Assembly (NCBI RefSeq): GCF_001921215.1
Contig: NZ_MSIF01000001.1
Coordinates: 930,001 to 994,000 of the forward strand
DNA from: Actinophytocola xinjiangensis
GTDB taxonomy: Bacteria > Actinomycetota > Actinomycetes > Mycobacteriales > Pseudonocardiaceae
Direction of reading: 5' to 3'
Length of the DNA stretch: 64,000 nucleotides
Shown: positions 30,660-38,236 of the stretch, in pieces
Layout: each line of letters starts with the position of its first letter
Position numbering within the stretch: the first letter of the stretch is position 1
The notes under the pieces: model-generated
Told to the model about the DNA's origin: nothing
Databases searched by the model: none
Seen by the model: only the letters and a program-made list of their open reading frames with translations
Program-made: the position numbers and the translations under genes

Positions 30660-31633
30660 GGTCGACCTGCCAGGGTGAGGAGTGCTCGGACGATGGTGCG
30701 GCGGAGGAGTTCGGGTTTGAACCCGTTGTGCGACAGCGGTGTCGCGTCGTCGGCGGCGTGGGTGACGGCGGCTTTGACGGTGTCGGCCCGCAGCGGTCGG
30801 CTCCTGAGCGCGTCCTCCACGGCGGGCAGCCGCCACGGTTTCGTGCCGACCCCGCCCGCGGCGAGGCGCACGTCGGCGATGGTGTCGCCCCGCAGGTCGA
30901 CCGCCGCGGCCACCGACGTCAGCGCGAACTCGTAGGGCCGGCGGTCGCGGACCTTGACATAGGTGGAGCGGCGAGCCCAGCTCAGCGGTGGCACGGTGAC
31001 CCCGGCGAGGAGTTCGCCGGGCCGCAACCGGTTCTCCAGATGGGGTGTGTCGCCTGGGAGGAGGTAGAAGTCGGCGAGCCGGACGGCGCGTTCGCCGGCG
31101 CGGTCGCGGAGCAGCACCGAGGCGTCGAGGGCGACCAGCGCCACGGCCAGATCGCTGGGATGAGTGGCCACACAGGACTCACTGGTGCCCAGGACCGCGT
31201 GCGCCCGGTTGTAGCCGGTGATCGCGGCGCAGCCGCTGCCCGGCGTGCGTTTGTTGCACGCCGTGGCGGGATCGCGGAAGTAGCCGCACCGGGTGCGCTG
31301 CAACACGTTGCCGCCGATGCTGGCCATGTTCCGCAGCTGTGGTGACGCGCTGTGCAGCAGCGCCTGGGAGATCACCGGATAGCGGGCGGTGACCAGGCGG
31401 TGGGCGGCGACGTCGCTCATCCGGGCCAGCGCCCCGACATGCAGTCCGGTGTGGTCGTGGCGGATGTCCCGCAGAGGCAGGGTGTCGATGTTGAGGACCG
31501 CGGCGGGGGACATCACCTCGAGCTTCATCAGGTCGACCAGGGTGGTGCCGCCGGCCAGGTAGGCGCTGTCCGCACCAGCGCCGGCGAGGGCCTCCTCGAC
31601 CGTGCTGGCACTGGCGTAGGTGAACGGGCGCAT
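30656..31633 (-). CDS. FAD-binding subunit of the molybdo-oxidoreductase (PaoB/YagS type)
   Basis: 325 residues from the ATG at 31633, whose A is shared with the stop of the Fe-S gene (TGATG). The N-terminus MRPFTYASASTVEEALAG and GGTTLVDLMKLEVM give the FAD pyrophosphate-binding motif. The SIGGNVLQRTRCGYFRD segment with the CNKRTPGSGCAAI cysteines matches the extra [4Fe-4S] loop of PaoB-type subunits. It passes electrons from the Fe-S subunit to its final acceptor. It overlaps both neighbours, so the three genes are made as one unit. The large gap to the maturation proteins means cofactor insertion must be supplied from elsewhere. Confidence 0.92.
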   Translation of the reverse strand: MRPFTYASASTVEEALAGAGADSAYLAGGTTLVDLMKLEVMSPAAVLNIDTLPLRDIRHDHTGLHVGALARMSDVAAHRLVTARYPVISQALLHSASPQLRNMASIGGNVLQRTRCGYFRDPATACNKRTPGSGCAAITGYNRAHAVLGTSESCVATHPSDLAVALVALDASVLLRDRAGERAVRLADFYLLPGDTPHLENRLRPGELLAGVTVPPLSWARRSTYVKVRDRRPYEFALTSVAAAVDLRGDTIADVRLAAGGVGTKPWRLPAVEDALRSRPLRADTVKAAVTHAADDATPLSHNGFKPELLRRTIVRALLTLAGRP

Positions 31634-32232
31634 CAGCGGCCACCGCCCTGTTTCACCGCGGCGACGATGGTCGGGTAGGCCGCGCAGCGGCAGAGGTTGC
31701 CGGACATGAACTCGCGGATCTCCTCGTCCGAACCGGTGTGCCCCTCGCGGACGACGGCCACGGCGGACATGACCTGACCGGGGGTGCAGAAACCGCACTG
31801 CAGCGCGTCACAGTCGACGAAGGCCTGTTGCATCGGATGCGGTCGGTCCCCGTCGGCCAGGCCCTCGATGGTGGTGACCGGTCGGTTCGGCACGCTCGCC
31901 GCCAGTGTCAGGCAGGACAGGACCCGTCGACCGTCCACGTGAACCGTGCACGCACCGCACTGTCCGCGATCGCACCCCTTCTTGGTCCCGGTCAGCTCCA
32001 GCCGCTCGCGCAGCGTGTCCAGCAACGTCGCCCGGGGATCCACCCGCAGCCGGTGCGTTCCCCCGTTCACCCGCAGCGTCACCTCGACCGGGCCGGCGCC
32101 GGGCGGGGCCGCCACGGGGGTCGTGGCGCCGGCGGGCACCGCGCCCCCCGCCACCGTCACCGCCGCCGACACGGCCGCCGACCGGGCGAGGAAACCGCGC
32201 CGGGACACCTCGGATTCCGTCGAATCTTCCAT
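31633..32232 (-). CDS. Tat-exported 2Fe-2S subunit of the molybdo-oxidoreductase (PaoA/YagT type)
   Basis: 199 residues from an ATG at 32232 (a TTG two codons upstream is also possible). A twin-arginine signal SRRGFLARS lies near residue 11, followed by a hydrophobic AAVSAAVTVAGGAVPA stretch. The plant-type [2Fe-2S] site is CDRGQCGACTVHVDG plus a later Cys (SCLTLA). The second cluster motif CGFCTPGQ and CRC (SGNLCRCAAYP) follows. It therefore carries the whole complex out of the cytoplasm via Tat, as in E. coli PaoABC. A probable -10 box TAGCGT lies 7 nt before the start, so the mRNA is likely leaderless. It is the first gene of the operon. Confidence 0.92.
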   Translation of the reverse strand: MEDSTESEVSRRGFLARSAAVSAAVTVAGGAVPAGATTPVAAPPGAGPVEVTLRVNGGTHRLRVDPRATLLDTLRERLELTGTKKGCDRGQCGACTVHVDGRRVLSCLTLAASVPNRPVTTIEGLADGDRPHPMQQAFVDCDALQCGFCTPGQVMSAVAVVREGHTGSDEEIREFMSGNLCRCAAYPTIVAAVKQGGGR

Positions 32233-32239
32233 GGCCAAG

Positions 32240-32358
32240 ACGCTAGGAACTCCCGGGTTCCGCGCACATCTGGCCCGCGCACTAATCGAGCTAGTTCCCT
32301 GGAACTAGGCGGGTTAGTGCGCGCGCTCGATGTGCGCGCGGAGCGGACTTCCTAGCGT
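32240..32358. promoter_or_regulatory. Symmetric bidirectional promoter/operator of two divergent operons
   Basis: Four nested arm pairs share a centre near 32299.5: ACGCTAGGAA with TTCCTAGCGT (32240-32249, 32349-32358, 0.5 nt off), CGCGCACATC with GATGTGCGCG (32261-32270, 32329-32338), CGCGCACTAA with TTAGTGCGCG (32276-32285, 32314-32323), and CTAGTTCC with GGAACTAG (32291-32298, 32301-32308). In each direction TAGCGT lies 7 nt before a start codon, fitting a -10 box of a leaderless mRNA, with GATGTG about 18-19 nt further upstream as a -35-like box. The start codons at 32232 and 32366 are both 67 nt from the centre. The inner palindromes are candidate regulator sites, perhaps for the response regulator of the rightward operon. 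Confidence 0.85.
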
Positions 32359-32365
32359 TCTCGGC

Positions 32366-33691
32366 GTGCTCACCCGGTTGTTCGCTCCCGTTCTCGTCGC
32401 CGTTCTCGTGGCCGCCTCGGTACTGGCGTGGCCTCGATCGGCCTCGGCGCACGGCGTCGGTGACACCACCGAGGTGCGGCTGGCGCAGACGATCGCCGGT
32501 ACCGAACTGACCGTGGTGATCCGGCAGGTCGTGCGGGTTCCGGGACCGCTGCGGATCGACGTGGTCGCCTACCACCCGGTGCGCGATCTGACGATCGCCG
32601 TGCGCGTCGGTCAGGAGTCGGACACCGTCCGCCTCCTGCCCGGTCGGGCCGGCAGCCACCCGCTCGTGCTGGGCGTGGACGAGGTCGGGCCGCACGAACT
32701 GCGGCTGCACGCCGGCGGTGAGCTGTCGGTGCTGCCGTTCCGCGTGCTGGTCCCACGCGCGGCACCGTGGGAACGCCTGGTTCACGGCGGTTTCGCCGGT
32801 GCGGCGGCCCTGCTGCTCGGCGCGCTGCTGGCAGCGGCCACGGCTCGCCGGGCCCCCGCGGTGCTGCTGGGCGGCGGAGCGGGGGCCGCCATGGTGATGG
32901 CCCTGACCGTCGCCCTGCTCTCCGCGCGGTTCCCCCCTGCCCAGCCGGACGGCGCGCTCCCGACCGCGCCGGGGGGTCCGCTGGGGCGTCCCTACGTGCA
33001 GGCGAGGATCGCCACCACACCGGCCACGCCGGTCGTGGGCGGACGGTTCACCGTGCGGCTGGACCTGGTCGACGGCTCGACCGGGCGACCCGTCGACGAT
33101 CTGGTCCTGCACCACGCCGCACTGGCCCATCTGGTGGTGACCAGCCCCGACGGCGAGTTCTTCCGGCACGTGCACCCGACGCGGACCGTGGCGGGGCGGC
33201 TGGCCGTCGGGCTGACGGTCGACCGGCCAGGCCGCTACCTGGTGTCCGCCGAGGTCGAGCGGGTCGAGTCGGGCGGCCAGTTGGTGTCCGGCGAGTTCAC
33301 CGTCACCGGCCCGCCTCTCCCGCGACAGCTCCGGGACGAGGCCGTCCCCGCCACGGTGCGGCTCGGAAGTCCGGTCGCCGGCCGGCCGACCACCATCGAG
33401 CTCGACGCCGGCCGCGACGACCTGCAGCGCTGGCTCGGGATGGCCGGCCACCTGATCGTGCGCGACGAGGAAGGCGGTTTCCTCGGTCACGTCCACGAAG
33501 CGGGCTCGATGGCGACGGATCCGGGCCGGCAGGAGGCGGACGAGACCGTCGCCGACCACGGGCCGACGCTGCGGTTCACCTTCACCTTCCCGGAACCGGG
33601 TCGCTACCTCGCGTGGGCGCAGTACGTCCGGGACTACCGGATCGTCACCGTGCCGTTCGTCGTCACCGTCGGGACGGAGGACGCGCGATGA
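32366..33691 (+). CDS. Membrane-anchored envelope protein with His-rich domains
   Basis: 441 residues from a GTG at 32366. A longer frame from 32330 would start inside the promoter repeat. Signal peptide about 1-29 (ASVLAWPRSASAHG), an extracytoplasmic beta domain to about 135, two membrane helices about 140-190 and two further beta domains in the C-terminal half. Each of these contains a His pair: HLVVTSPDGEFFRHVHP and HLIVRDEEGGFLGHVHE. This GHLVV...HVHP pattern recurs in secreted proteins thought to handle copper. I recognise no named family over the whole length. It is the first gene of the six-gene operon that ends with a two-component system. A role in metal or envelope sensing is inferred, not shown. 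Confidence 0.7.
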   Translation: MLTRLFAPVLVAVLVAASVLAWPRSASAHGVGDTTEVRLAQTIAGTELTVVIRQVVRVPGPLRIDVVAYHPVRDLTIAVRVGQESDTVRLLPGRAGSHPLVLGVDEVGPHELRLHAGGELSVLPFRVLVPRAAPWERLVHGGFAGAAALLLGALLAAATARRAPAVLLGGGAGAAMVMALTVALLSARFPPAQPDGALPTAPGGPLGRPYVQARIATTPATPVVGGRFTVRLDLVDGSTGRPVDDLVLHHAALAHLVVTSPDGEFFRHVHPTRTVAGRLAVGLTVDRPGRYLVSAEVERVESGGQLVSGEFTVTGPPLPRQLRDEAVPATVRLGSPVAGRPTTIELDAGRDDLQRWLGMAGHLIVRDEEGGFLGHVHEAGSMATDPGRQEADETVADHGPTLRFTFTFPEPGRYLAWAQYVRDYRIVTVPFVVTVGTEDAR

Positions 33692-34080
33692 GACGGTCGG
33701 TCACCGCGCTGGCCGTGCTCGTGGCCGCCGGATGCGCGGCGGGCGCGGGGCCGGAACGACTCACCGGCGACGGGGAGCACTACTCGCTCACCGTCACGCT
33801 CAGCAGCGCGAGTACCGGCGTCGTCGACGCCGAGATCCACGTCGAGAACGGGCCGGCCGAGACGGTGTCGCTCTCGGCCGCGATGCCCCACATGGGCCAC
33901 GCCATGCCGGAGATCTCCGCGCGGCCACAGGGATCGGGGCGCTTCCTCGCCCACGGCGAGCTGTTCGCCATGACCGGCGTGTGGGAGCTCGCGATCCGGG
34001 TCGAGGGGGAGACCGGCGGCGACACCGTCACCGAGACCATCACCGTCCGGGTACCGGTCGGGGAACAGGAGACATCATGA
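33688..34080 (+). CDS. Lipoprotein with YtkA/FixH-like domain
   Basis: 130 residues, overlapping the previous gene as ATGA. A lipobox-like LVAAGCAAG near residue 15 gives a lipid-anchored Cys16. The remaining domain is a small beta sandwich with SLSAAMPHMGHAMPEIS and RFLAHGELFAMTGVWELAIRV, the pattern of YtkA/FixH-like domains with a Met/His-rich loop that could hold Cu(I). The stop overlaps the next start (ATGA). The protein may deliver metal to, or sense it for, the membrane protein that follows. Confidence 0.75.
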   Translation: MRRSVTALAVLVAAGCAAGAGPERLTGDGEHYSLTVTLSSASTGVVDAEIHVENGPAETVSLSAAMPHMGHAMPEISARPQGSGRFLAHGELFAMTGVWELAIRVEGETGGDTVTETITVRVPVGEQETS

Positions 34081-35141
34081 CCACCACCCAGTCCACCGCC
34101 GCCCGCCCACGGCGGGAGGTGATCGGCGCTTGGGTGCTGCTGGCTGGCTACGTCACCCTGCTGTGCGGCCTGATGTGGGACGCGCAGTGGCACAACGACG
34201 TCGGACCGGACAACTTCTTCACCGCGCCGCACCTGCTGCTGTACTCCGGAACCACGATGATGGGTCTCGCCTGCCTGACGGTGGTCCTGCTCACCACCCG
34301 GAGTGCGCCTGACCGCCCGGCGGTGACCGTGTTCGGGTTCTTCCGCGCGCCCCTGCCGTTCCTCGTCGGTGGCATCGGAGCGTCCGGGAACCTGGCCTAC
34401 GGGGCGGCCGACCTGTGGTGGCACGACGTCTACGGCTTCGACATCGCGCTGGGCACCACCCCGTCGCACGTCGGGCTGGTGCTGTCCATCTTCCTCGAAC
34501 TGGTGGGCGTGGTGATGGCGTTCGCGGCGTCGGTGCGCACCCGTTCCGAGAGATGGGGGTTCGTCGCGGCGTGCGCGGTCGCCGCCATGGGCTCGACCCA
34601 GCTGGCCAGCTCGTTGTCCGAGCCGGTGTCCGCGATCGTGCCGAGCGTGGCGCCGAGCGCACTGATCATCGGCGCGGAGGGCGCGCTGATCCTCGGTCTG
34701 GCCGCCGGGGTGCTGCGCAGTTCCCGCTGGCTGGTCGCGAGCGGACTGGTCTTCGTCGCCCTGCAGGGCTTCCTTGTCCTGTTCTCGCCGGCCGCCACCC
34801 GTTGGTACGCCGACGCGATCGGGCAGCCGATGCGCGACTACGCCACCAACCTGTCCCCGGCCCTGCTCCTGCCGGTGACCTTCCCGGTCGCCGCCCTGCT
34901 CGCCGCCGGTGCGGTGCGCTACGCCCGCCGGCGACCCGTGCACCGGCAGCACGTGATGGCGGTGCTCGGCGGGCTGGTCAGTGTGACCATGTCGGTCCTG
35001 TACCTCGTCGTGGCGGCGGCGGACGCGAACGTGGTCGTCACGCTGGTGGCGACCGCCGTGCTCGGCGCCGTGACCGGCTGGGCGGGATGGCGGCTGGCCG
35101 GCTCCGTCGGCGCCGCGCGGCTCGCGGAGGGAGCGGCATGA
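34077..35141 (+). CDS. Polytopic membrane protein, about ten helices
   Basis: 354 residues from the ATG at 34077, with AGGAG upstream, overlapping the lipoprotein stop. Ten hydrophobic segments can be counted. The loops carry the conserved-looking MWDAQWHNDVGPDNFFTAPHLLLYSG, YGAADLWWHDVYGFDIALGTTPSH and SPAATRWYADAI. The His, Trp and Asp residues at the helix ends are reminiscent of metal- or heme-handling membrane proteins, but no family is recognised. It is coupled to its neighbours by 4-nt overlaps. A transport or sensing role for the operon is an inference. Confidence 0.65.
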   Translation: MTTTQSTAARPRREVIGAWVLLAGYVTLLCGLMWDAQWHNDVGPDNFFTAPHLLLYSGTTMMGLACLTVVLLTTRSAPDRPAVTVFGFFRAPLPFLVGGIGASGNLAYGAADLWWHDVYGFDIALGTTPSHVGLVLSIFLELVGVVMAFAASVRTRSERWGFVAACAVAAMGSTQLASSLSEPVSAIVPSVAPSALIIGAEGALILGLAAGVLRSSRWLVASGLVFVALQGFLVLFSPAATRWYADAIGQPMRDYATNLSPALLLPVTFPVAALLAAGAVRYARRRPVHRQHVMAVLGGLVSVTMSVLYLVVAAADANVVVTLVATAVLGAVTGWAGWRLAGSVGAARLAEGAA

Positions 35142-35686
35142 GGCGCGCACTGGTGGTTGCCGTCCTGCTGACGCTGGTCGGCGCGGTCCCGGCCACGGCG
35201 GCGCCGGACCCGGTGGACGTCGTGCACAGCGAGACCGTCGCGCTCGGGGCCTCGACGCTGACCGTGTCGTTCGACCACTGGCCGATACAGTCGAGTCGTT
35301 CGATGGACTTCCTGTTCGAACCCGCCGGCGGGATCGGGGACCGCAGCGGCCTGCTGCGGGTGATCGCGCCCTCCGGCGAGGTCGGGATCCGGGCCATCGG
35401 CCTGGAGAGGCGGGGCGATGACATCGTGTTGCCCCGGCATCCACGGGACCGGGACCGGTGGGGCCTGGACGTGGTGGCGCTGCCGGAGGAGGGGATGTGG
35501 CGATTCGAGTTCACCGTGGACGGTCCGGACGGCCGGCGGACCGGTGTCCTGCCGCTGGAGGTCGGCCCGGCACCGGGGCCGCCGCTGGCGCTGAGCTGGA
35601 CGCTGGCGATGGGGCCGTGGGTGGTCGGGGCGGCCCTGCTGGTGACGTTCGGTTGGCTTCGCCGCACCCGGCGGCGGAGTGGCTGA
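35138..35686 (+). CDS. Single-pass envelope protein with N-terminal signal
   Basis: 182 residues, starting ATGA-overlapped with the previous gene and with GGAGGGAG upstream. Signal peptide about 1-21 (VGAVPATAAP), a beta-type extracytoplasmic domain (VSFDHWPIQSSRSMDFLFEPAGGIG, FEFTVDGPDGRRTGVLPLEV), and a C-terminal helix of about 20 residues (LAMGPWVVGAALLVTFGWL) followed by a basic tail. The topology resembles a CopC/YtkA-like anchored domain, without clear copper ligands. It overlaps the histidine kinase gene by about 34 nt, so they are co-translated. It could be the input for the kinase, which is an inference. Confidence 0.7.
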   Translation: MRRALVVAVLLTLVGAVPATAAPDPVDVVHSETVALGASTLTVSFDHWPIQSSRSMDFLFEPAGGIGDRSGLLRVIAPSGEVGIRAIGLERRGDDIVLPRHPRDRDRWGLDVVALPEEGMWRFEFTVDGPDGRRTGVLPLEVGPAPGPPLALSWTLAMGPWVVGAALLVTFGWLRRTRRRSG

Positions 35687-36798
35687 GCGACGGTCTGCTC
35701 GTCCTGCTCCCGTGCCTGGTCGCCTGGGTGGTCACCGTTGCCGGCGGCGCCTCCGGGACGGACTGGCGGCTGTTCGCGCTGGCGTTCGCGCAGTCACTCG
35801 CCCTGGCGTGCTGCCGGCGGTTCCCGTTGGCCGTGCTGGTCGTGGTCACCGGCATCGAACTGGTGCTCGCGGTCTCCGGCCAGCCGATCTTCGTCGCGGT
35901 CGTGGTGGCCGTGTCCGGTCTGGGAGCCAGGGGCACGGCACGACAGCAGCGGATCGGCGTCGCGTTCGGACTCGGTGTGCTGGTGCTGATCCTGCTGCGC
36001 GGCCTGCTCACCAAGGACACCAACCTGCTCGTCGACGGGCTGGCGTTCGTCGTCGTCACGGTGATCTTCCTCGGGTTCTGGCTGATCGGCCGGCTCGGCG
36101 CGGGCCAACGCCGGCGGATCCGTGACCTGCACACCTACACCCGCCACCTCGAGGCCGAACGTGAGCTGGCCGCCGAACGGGAACGCGCGTTGCTGGCCAG
36201 GGAACTCCACGACATCCTCAACCACTCGGTCACCGCGATGGTGCTGGATGCCGACGCGGCCGTCGACAGCGGTGACAGCGCCGACGCGCGGGCCACGCTG
36301 CGGCGGGTGGCGGCGACCGGCCGGGACTCGCTGTCCGAGTTGCGCCGCCTCCTCGGCGTGTTGCGCAAGGCGCCGCCGGGCGCCGACCACGACCCGCTGG
36401 TCGTGCCTCCTCGGCTGGCGCAGCTCGACGACCTGGTCGCGTCGCTGCCCGAGGGTGGGCCACGGGTCCGGTTGGAGCGCCACGGCGACGTGCGGGTGCT
36501 CGCCGCCAGCAGCGAACTGGCCGCCTACCGGGTCGTGCAGGAGTCGCTGACGAACGTGGCCAAGCACGCCGGCCAGGTCGACGTGGCGGTGTCGTTGACC
36601 TACTCGCCGGAAGGCCTGGCCGTGCGCGTCGTCAACGCCCCCGGTCCCGGGACGTCGGCCGCCAGGGACTCCGGGGGACTGGGTCTGGTCGGCATGCGGG
36701 AACGCGTCGAGCTCGTCGGCGGGACGTTCGAGGCGGGCCGGTGCCCGGACGGCGGCTTCGCGCTGACCGCGTTCCTGCCGGCGCGGAGCACCTCGTGA
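35653..36798 (+). CDS. NarL-type two-component sensor histidine kinase
   Basis: About 381 residues. The start is uncertain because the frame overlaps the preceding gene, and I use the TTG at 35653 (MASPHPAAEWLSDG). Four to five membrane helices form the first 150 residues without a large extracellular domain. The cytoplasmic part has a HisKA_3 dimerisation helix with ARELHDILNHSVTAMVL (phospho-His in ELHD) and an HATPase with the N-box VVQESLTNVAKHAG and the GLGLVGMRERVELVGG motif. It phosphorylates the regulator encoded next, with which it overlaps as GTGA. The signal is likely membrane-borne, perhaps from the envelope proteins of the same operon. Confidence 0.9.
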   Translation: MASPHPAAEWLSDGLLVLLPCLVAWVVTVAGGASGTDWRLFALAFAQSLALACCRRFPLAVLVVVTGIELVLAVSGQPIFVAVVVAVSGLGARGTARQQRIGVAFGLGVLVLILLRGLLTKDTNLLVDGLAFVVVTVIFLGFWLIGRLGAGQRRRIRDLHTYTRHLEAERELAAERERALLARELHDILNHSVTAMVLDADAAVDSGDSADARATLRRVAATGRDSLSELRRLLGVLRKAPPGADHDPLVVPPRLAQLDDLVASLPEGGPRVRLERHGDVRVLAASSELAAYRVVQESLTNVAKHAGQVDVAVSLTYSPEGLAVRVVNAPGPGTSAARDSGGLGLVGMRERVELVGGTFEAGRCPDGGFALTAFLPARSTS

Positions 36799-37463
36799 GC
36801 CAGGTCCGGGTCGTGGTGTGCGACGACGAGCAACTGCTCCGCGAGGCCCTGACCAAGCTCGTCAACGCCGCCCCGGACCTGCGTGTCGTCGCGGCGGCGG
36901 CCAACGGGCAACAGGCGGTGTCGGCCGTCGACGAGCACCGGCCCGACGTGGTGCTGCTGGACATCCGGATGCCGGTGATGGACGGGATCGAGGCCACCCG
37001 TCGGATCGTCGCCCGCACGTCCGCGCAGCGGCGGACCAGGGTGCTGATCCTCACCACCTACGACCTGGACAGTTATGTGCACGCCGCGCTGCAGGCCGGT
37101 GCGAGCGGGTTCCTGCTCAAGGATGCGCCGAGTGAACGGTTGCGGGACGGCATTCGCGTCGTCGCCGCCGGGCAGGCGGTGCTCGCGCCCGAGGCGACGA
37201 GCCGGATGATCGAGTCGTTCCGCGCCGGACTGCCCACCGCCGAGGACCTGGTGCTGCTACGCGCGCTGCGGGCGCTCACCGCCCGCGAACGGGAGATCTG
37301 CGAACTCGTCGCGAGTGGACTGTCCAATGACGACATAGCGGACCGGCTCACGATCAGCCGTTACACCGTGAAGGTCCACGTCTCCAGCATTCTGACGAAA
37401 CTCGGGGTCGCGGACCGCGTCCAGGTCGTCCTCACCTGGTCCCGCCTCGGCAACCATCTGTGA
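36795..37463 (+). CDS. NarL/LuxR-type response regulator
   Basis: 222 residues from a GTG at 36795. Receiver domain with acidic D10/D11, phospho-acceptor Asp56 in VVLLDIRMP, Thr in LTTYD and Lys in LLKD. The C-terminal LuxR-type helix-turn-helix follows in LTAREREICELVASGLSNDDIADRLTISRYTVKVHVSSILTKLGV. It is a cytoplasmic DNA-binding regulator controlled by the kinase. It is the last gene of the six-gene operon, and its 3' end forms one arm of a 15-bp terminator. Such regulators usually bind paired inverted half-sites. The symmetric 32240-32358 region is therefore the natural target to test. Confidence 0.95.
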   Translation: MSQVRVVVCDDEQLLREALTKLVNAAPDLRVVAAAANGQQAVSAVDEHRPDVVLLDIRMPVMDGIEATRRIVARTSAQRRTRVLILTTYDLDSYVHAALQAGASGFLLKDAPSERLRDGIRVVAAGQAVLAPEATSRMIESFRAGLPTAEDLVLLRALRALTAREREICELVASGLSNDDIADRLTISRYTVKVHVSSILTKLGVADRVQVVLTWSRLGNHL

Positions 37464-37477
37464 GGCGGGACCAGGTG
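37433..37477. terminator. 15-bp perfect hairpin overlapping the regulator's 3' end
   Basis: CACCTGGTCCCGCCT (37433-37447) pairs with AGGCGGGACCAGGTG (37463-37477), with a 15-nt loop. The left arm is coding sequence and the right arm starts at the last base of the stop codon. It lies between convergent genes and serves both directions. Confidence 0.85.
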
Positions 37478-37484
37478 GAGGTGC

Positions 37485-38090
37485 TCAGCAGCGGGTGCTG
37501 CTCCGGACGGCCTTCTTCTGGCCGAGGCTGATGGTGACGCCCTCGACGGTGGGGCTGGTGTCGATGGCTCCGCCGGCGGTGATCTGCTCGTAGTGCAGGT
37601 GTGGTGCGTAGTTCCCGCCGCTGGCGCCGACGGTCCCGAGCTTGGCGCCCCGGGTGACCGACAGCGAGCCGCCGGGACCTCGGACCATGGTGGCGAGGTG
37701 GGCGTAGCGGGTCCGGGTGCCGTCCCCGTGGGTGACGACGACGTACCGGCCGTAGGCCATGGTCCCGACGTCGCCGTCGGCCGCCGCGAGGGTGGAGTAG
37801 AACCGCGCGGTGCCACCCGCGGTGGCGCGCACCGTCTCACCGCCGACGGCGTCGCCGCCGTGACTCTGCCAGTCGATGGACCCGGAGGGGCTGTGCCCGG
37901 GCGACCAGTTGTTGGCGTAGAAGGTCTTGCCGCAGTTGAACGGGCTCTTGTGGGTGGCGAGGACGCCGACGTCCTGACCACCCGGCCCACTGGCCAACGC
38001 CGGTGATCCACCGACGCCCCAGAGAACACTCAGCGCCACCGCCACCGTCACGACCGACCTGCGCCCGCGGAACACCGTTGTCGCCGACAT
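37485..38090 (-). CDS. Secreted M23/LytM-like peptidase
   Basis: 201 residues from the ATG at 38090 (a TTG precedes it). AGAGGG lies 7 nt upstream. The signal peptide ends near residue 34 (GGSPALASG). The M23 elements are GHSPSGSIDW, the RYVVVTHGDGTRTRYAHLATM strand with its His, and PHLHYEQI, the second metal/catalytic motif. A Gly-rich GASGGNYA loop precedes the last motif. It probably binds zinc and cuts peptidoglycan or peptide bonds in the wall, but one domain alone is short. The gene ends in a terminator shared with the two-component operon. Confidence 0.85.
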   Translation of the reverse strand: MSATTVFRGRRSVVTVAVALSVLWGVGGSPALASGPGGQDVGVLATHKSPFNCGKTFYANNWSPGHSPSGSIDWQSHGGDAVGGETVRATAGGTARFYSTLAAADGDVGTMAYGRYVVVTHGDGTRTRYAHLATMVRGPGGSLSVTRGAKLGTVGASGGNYAPHLHYEQITAGGAIDTSPTVEGVTISLGQKKAVRSSTRC

Positions 38091-38236
38091 CAACGCGCCC
38101 TCTTTCCTCTCGCCGAACCCGGCGAGGTTGCTGGGTGTCAGCCCAGCATTATCCCTTGGCCGCCAGGAAATGAGTACTTTCCGACCGCGACGTCGTTCCG
38201 TGGCACGTCAGGTCGACCGCGCCCGTCCGGGCAGGG

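Noticed and set aside
30656-30836. Longer N-terminal extension of the molybdopterin subunit frame
   Set aside because: It would run into the FAD-subunit gene. The overlapping ATGA at 30659 and the RVDGPDKVTG start fit the family better.
35458-35652. Longer histidine kinase starting inside the preceding gene
   Set aside because: The extra residues are the shadow of the envelope-protein gene. The first hydrophobic segment of the kinase begins after 35653.
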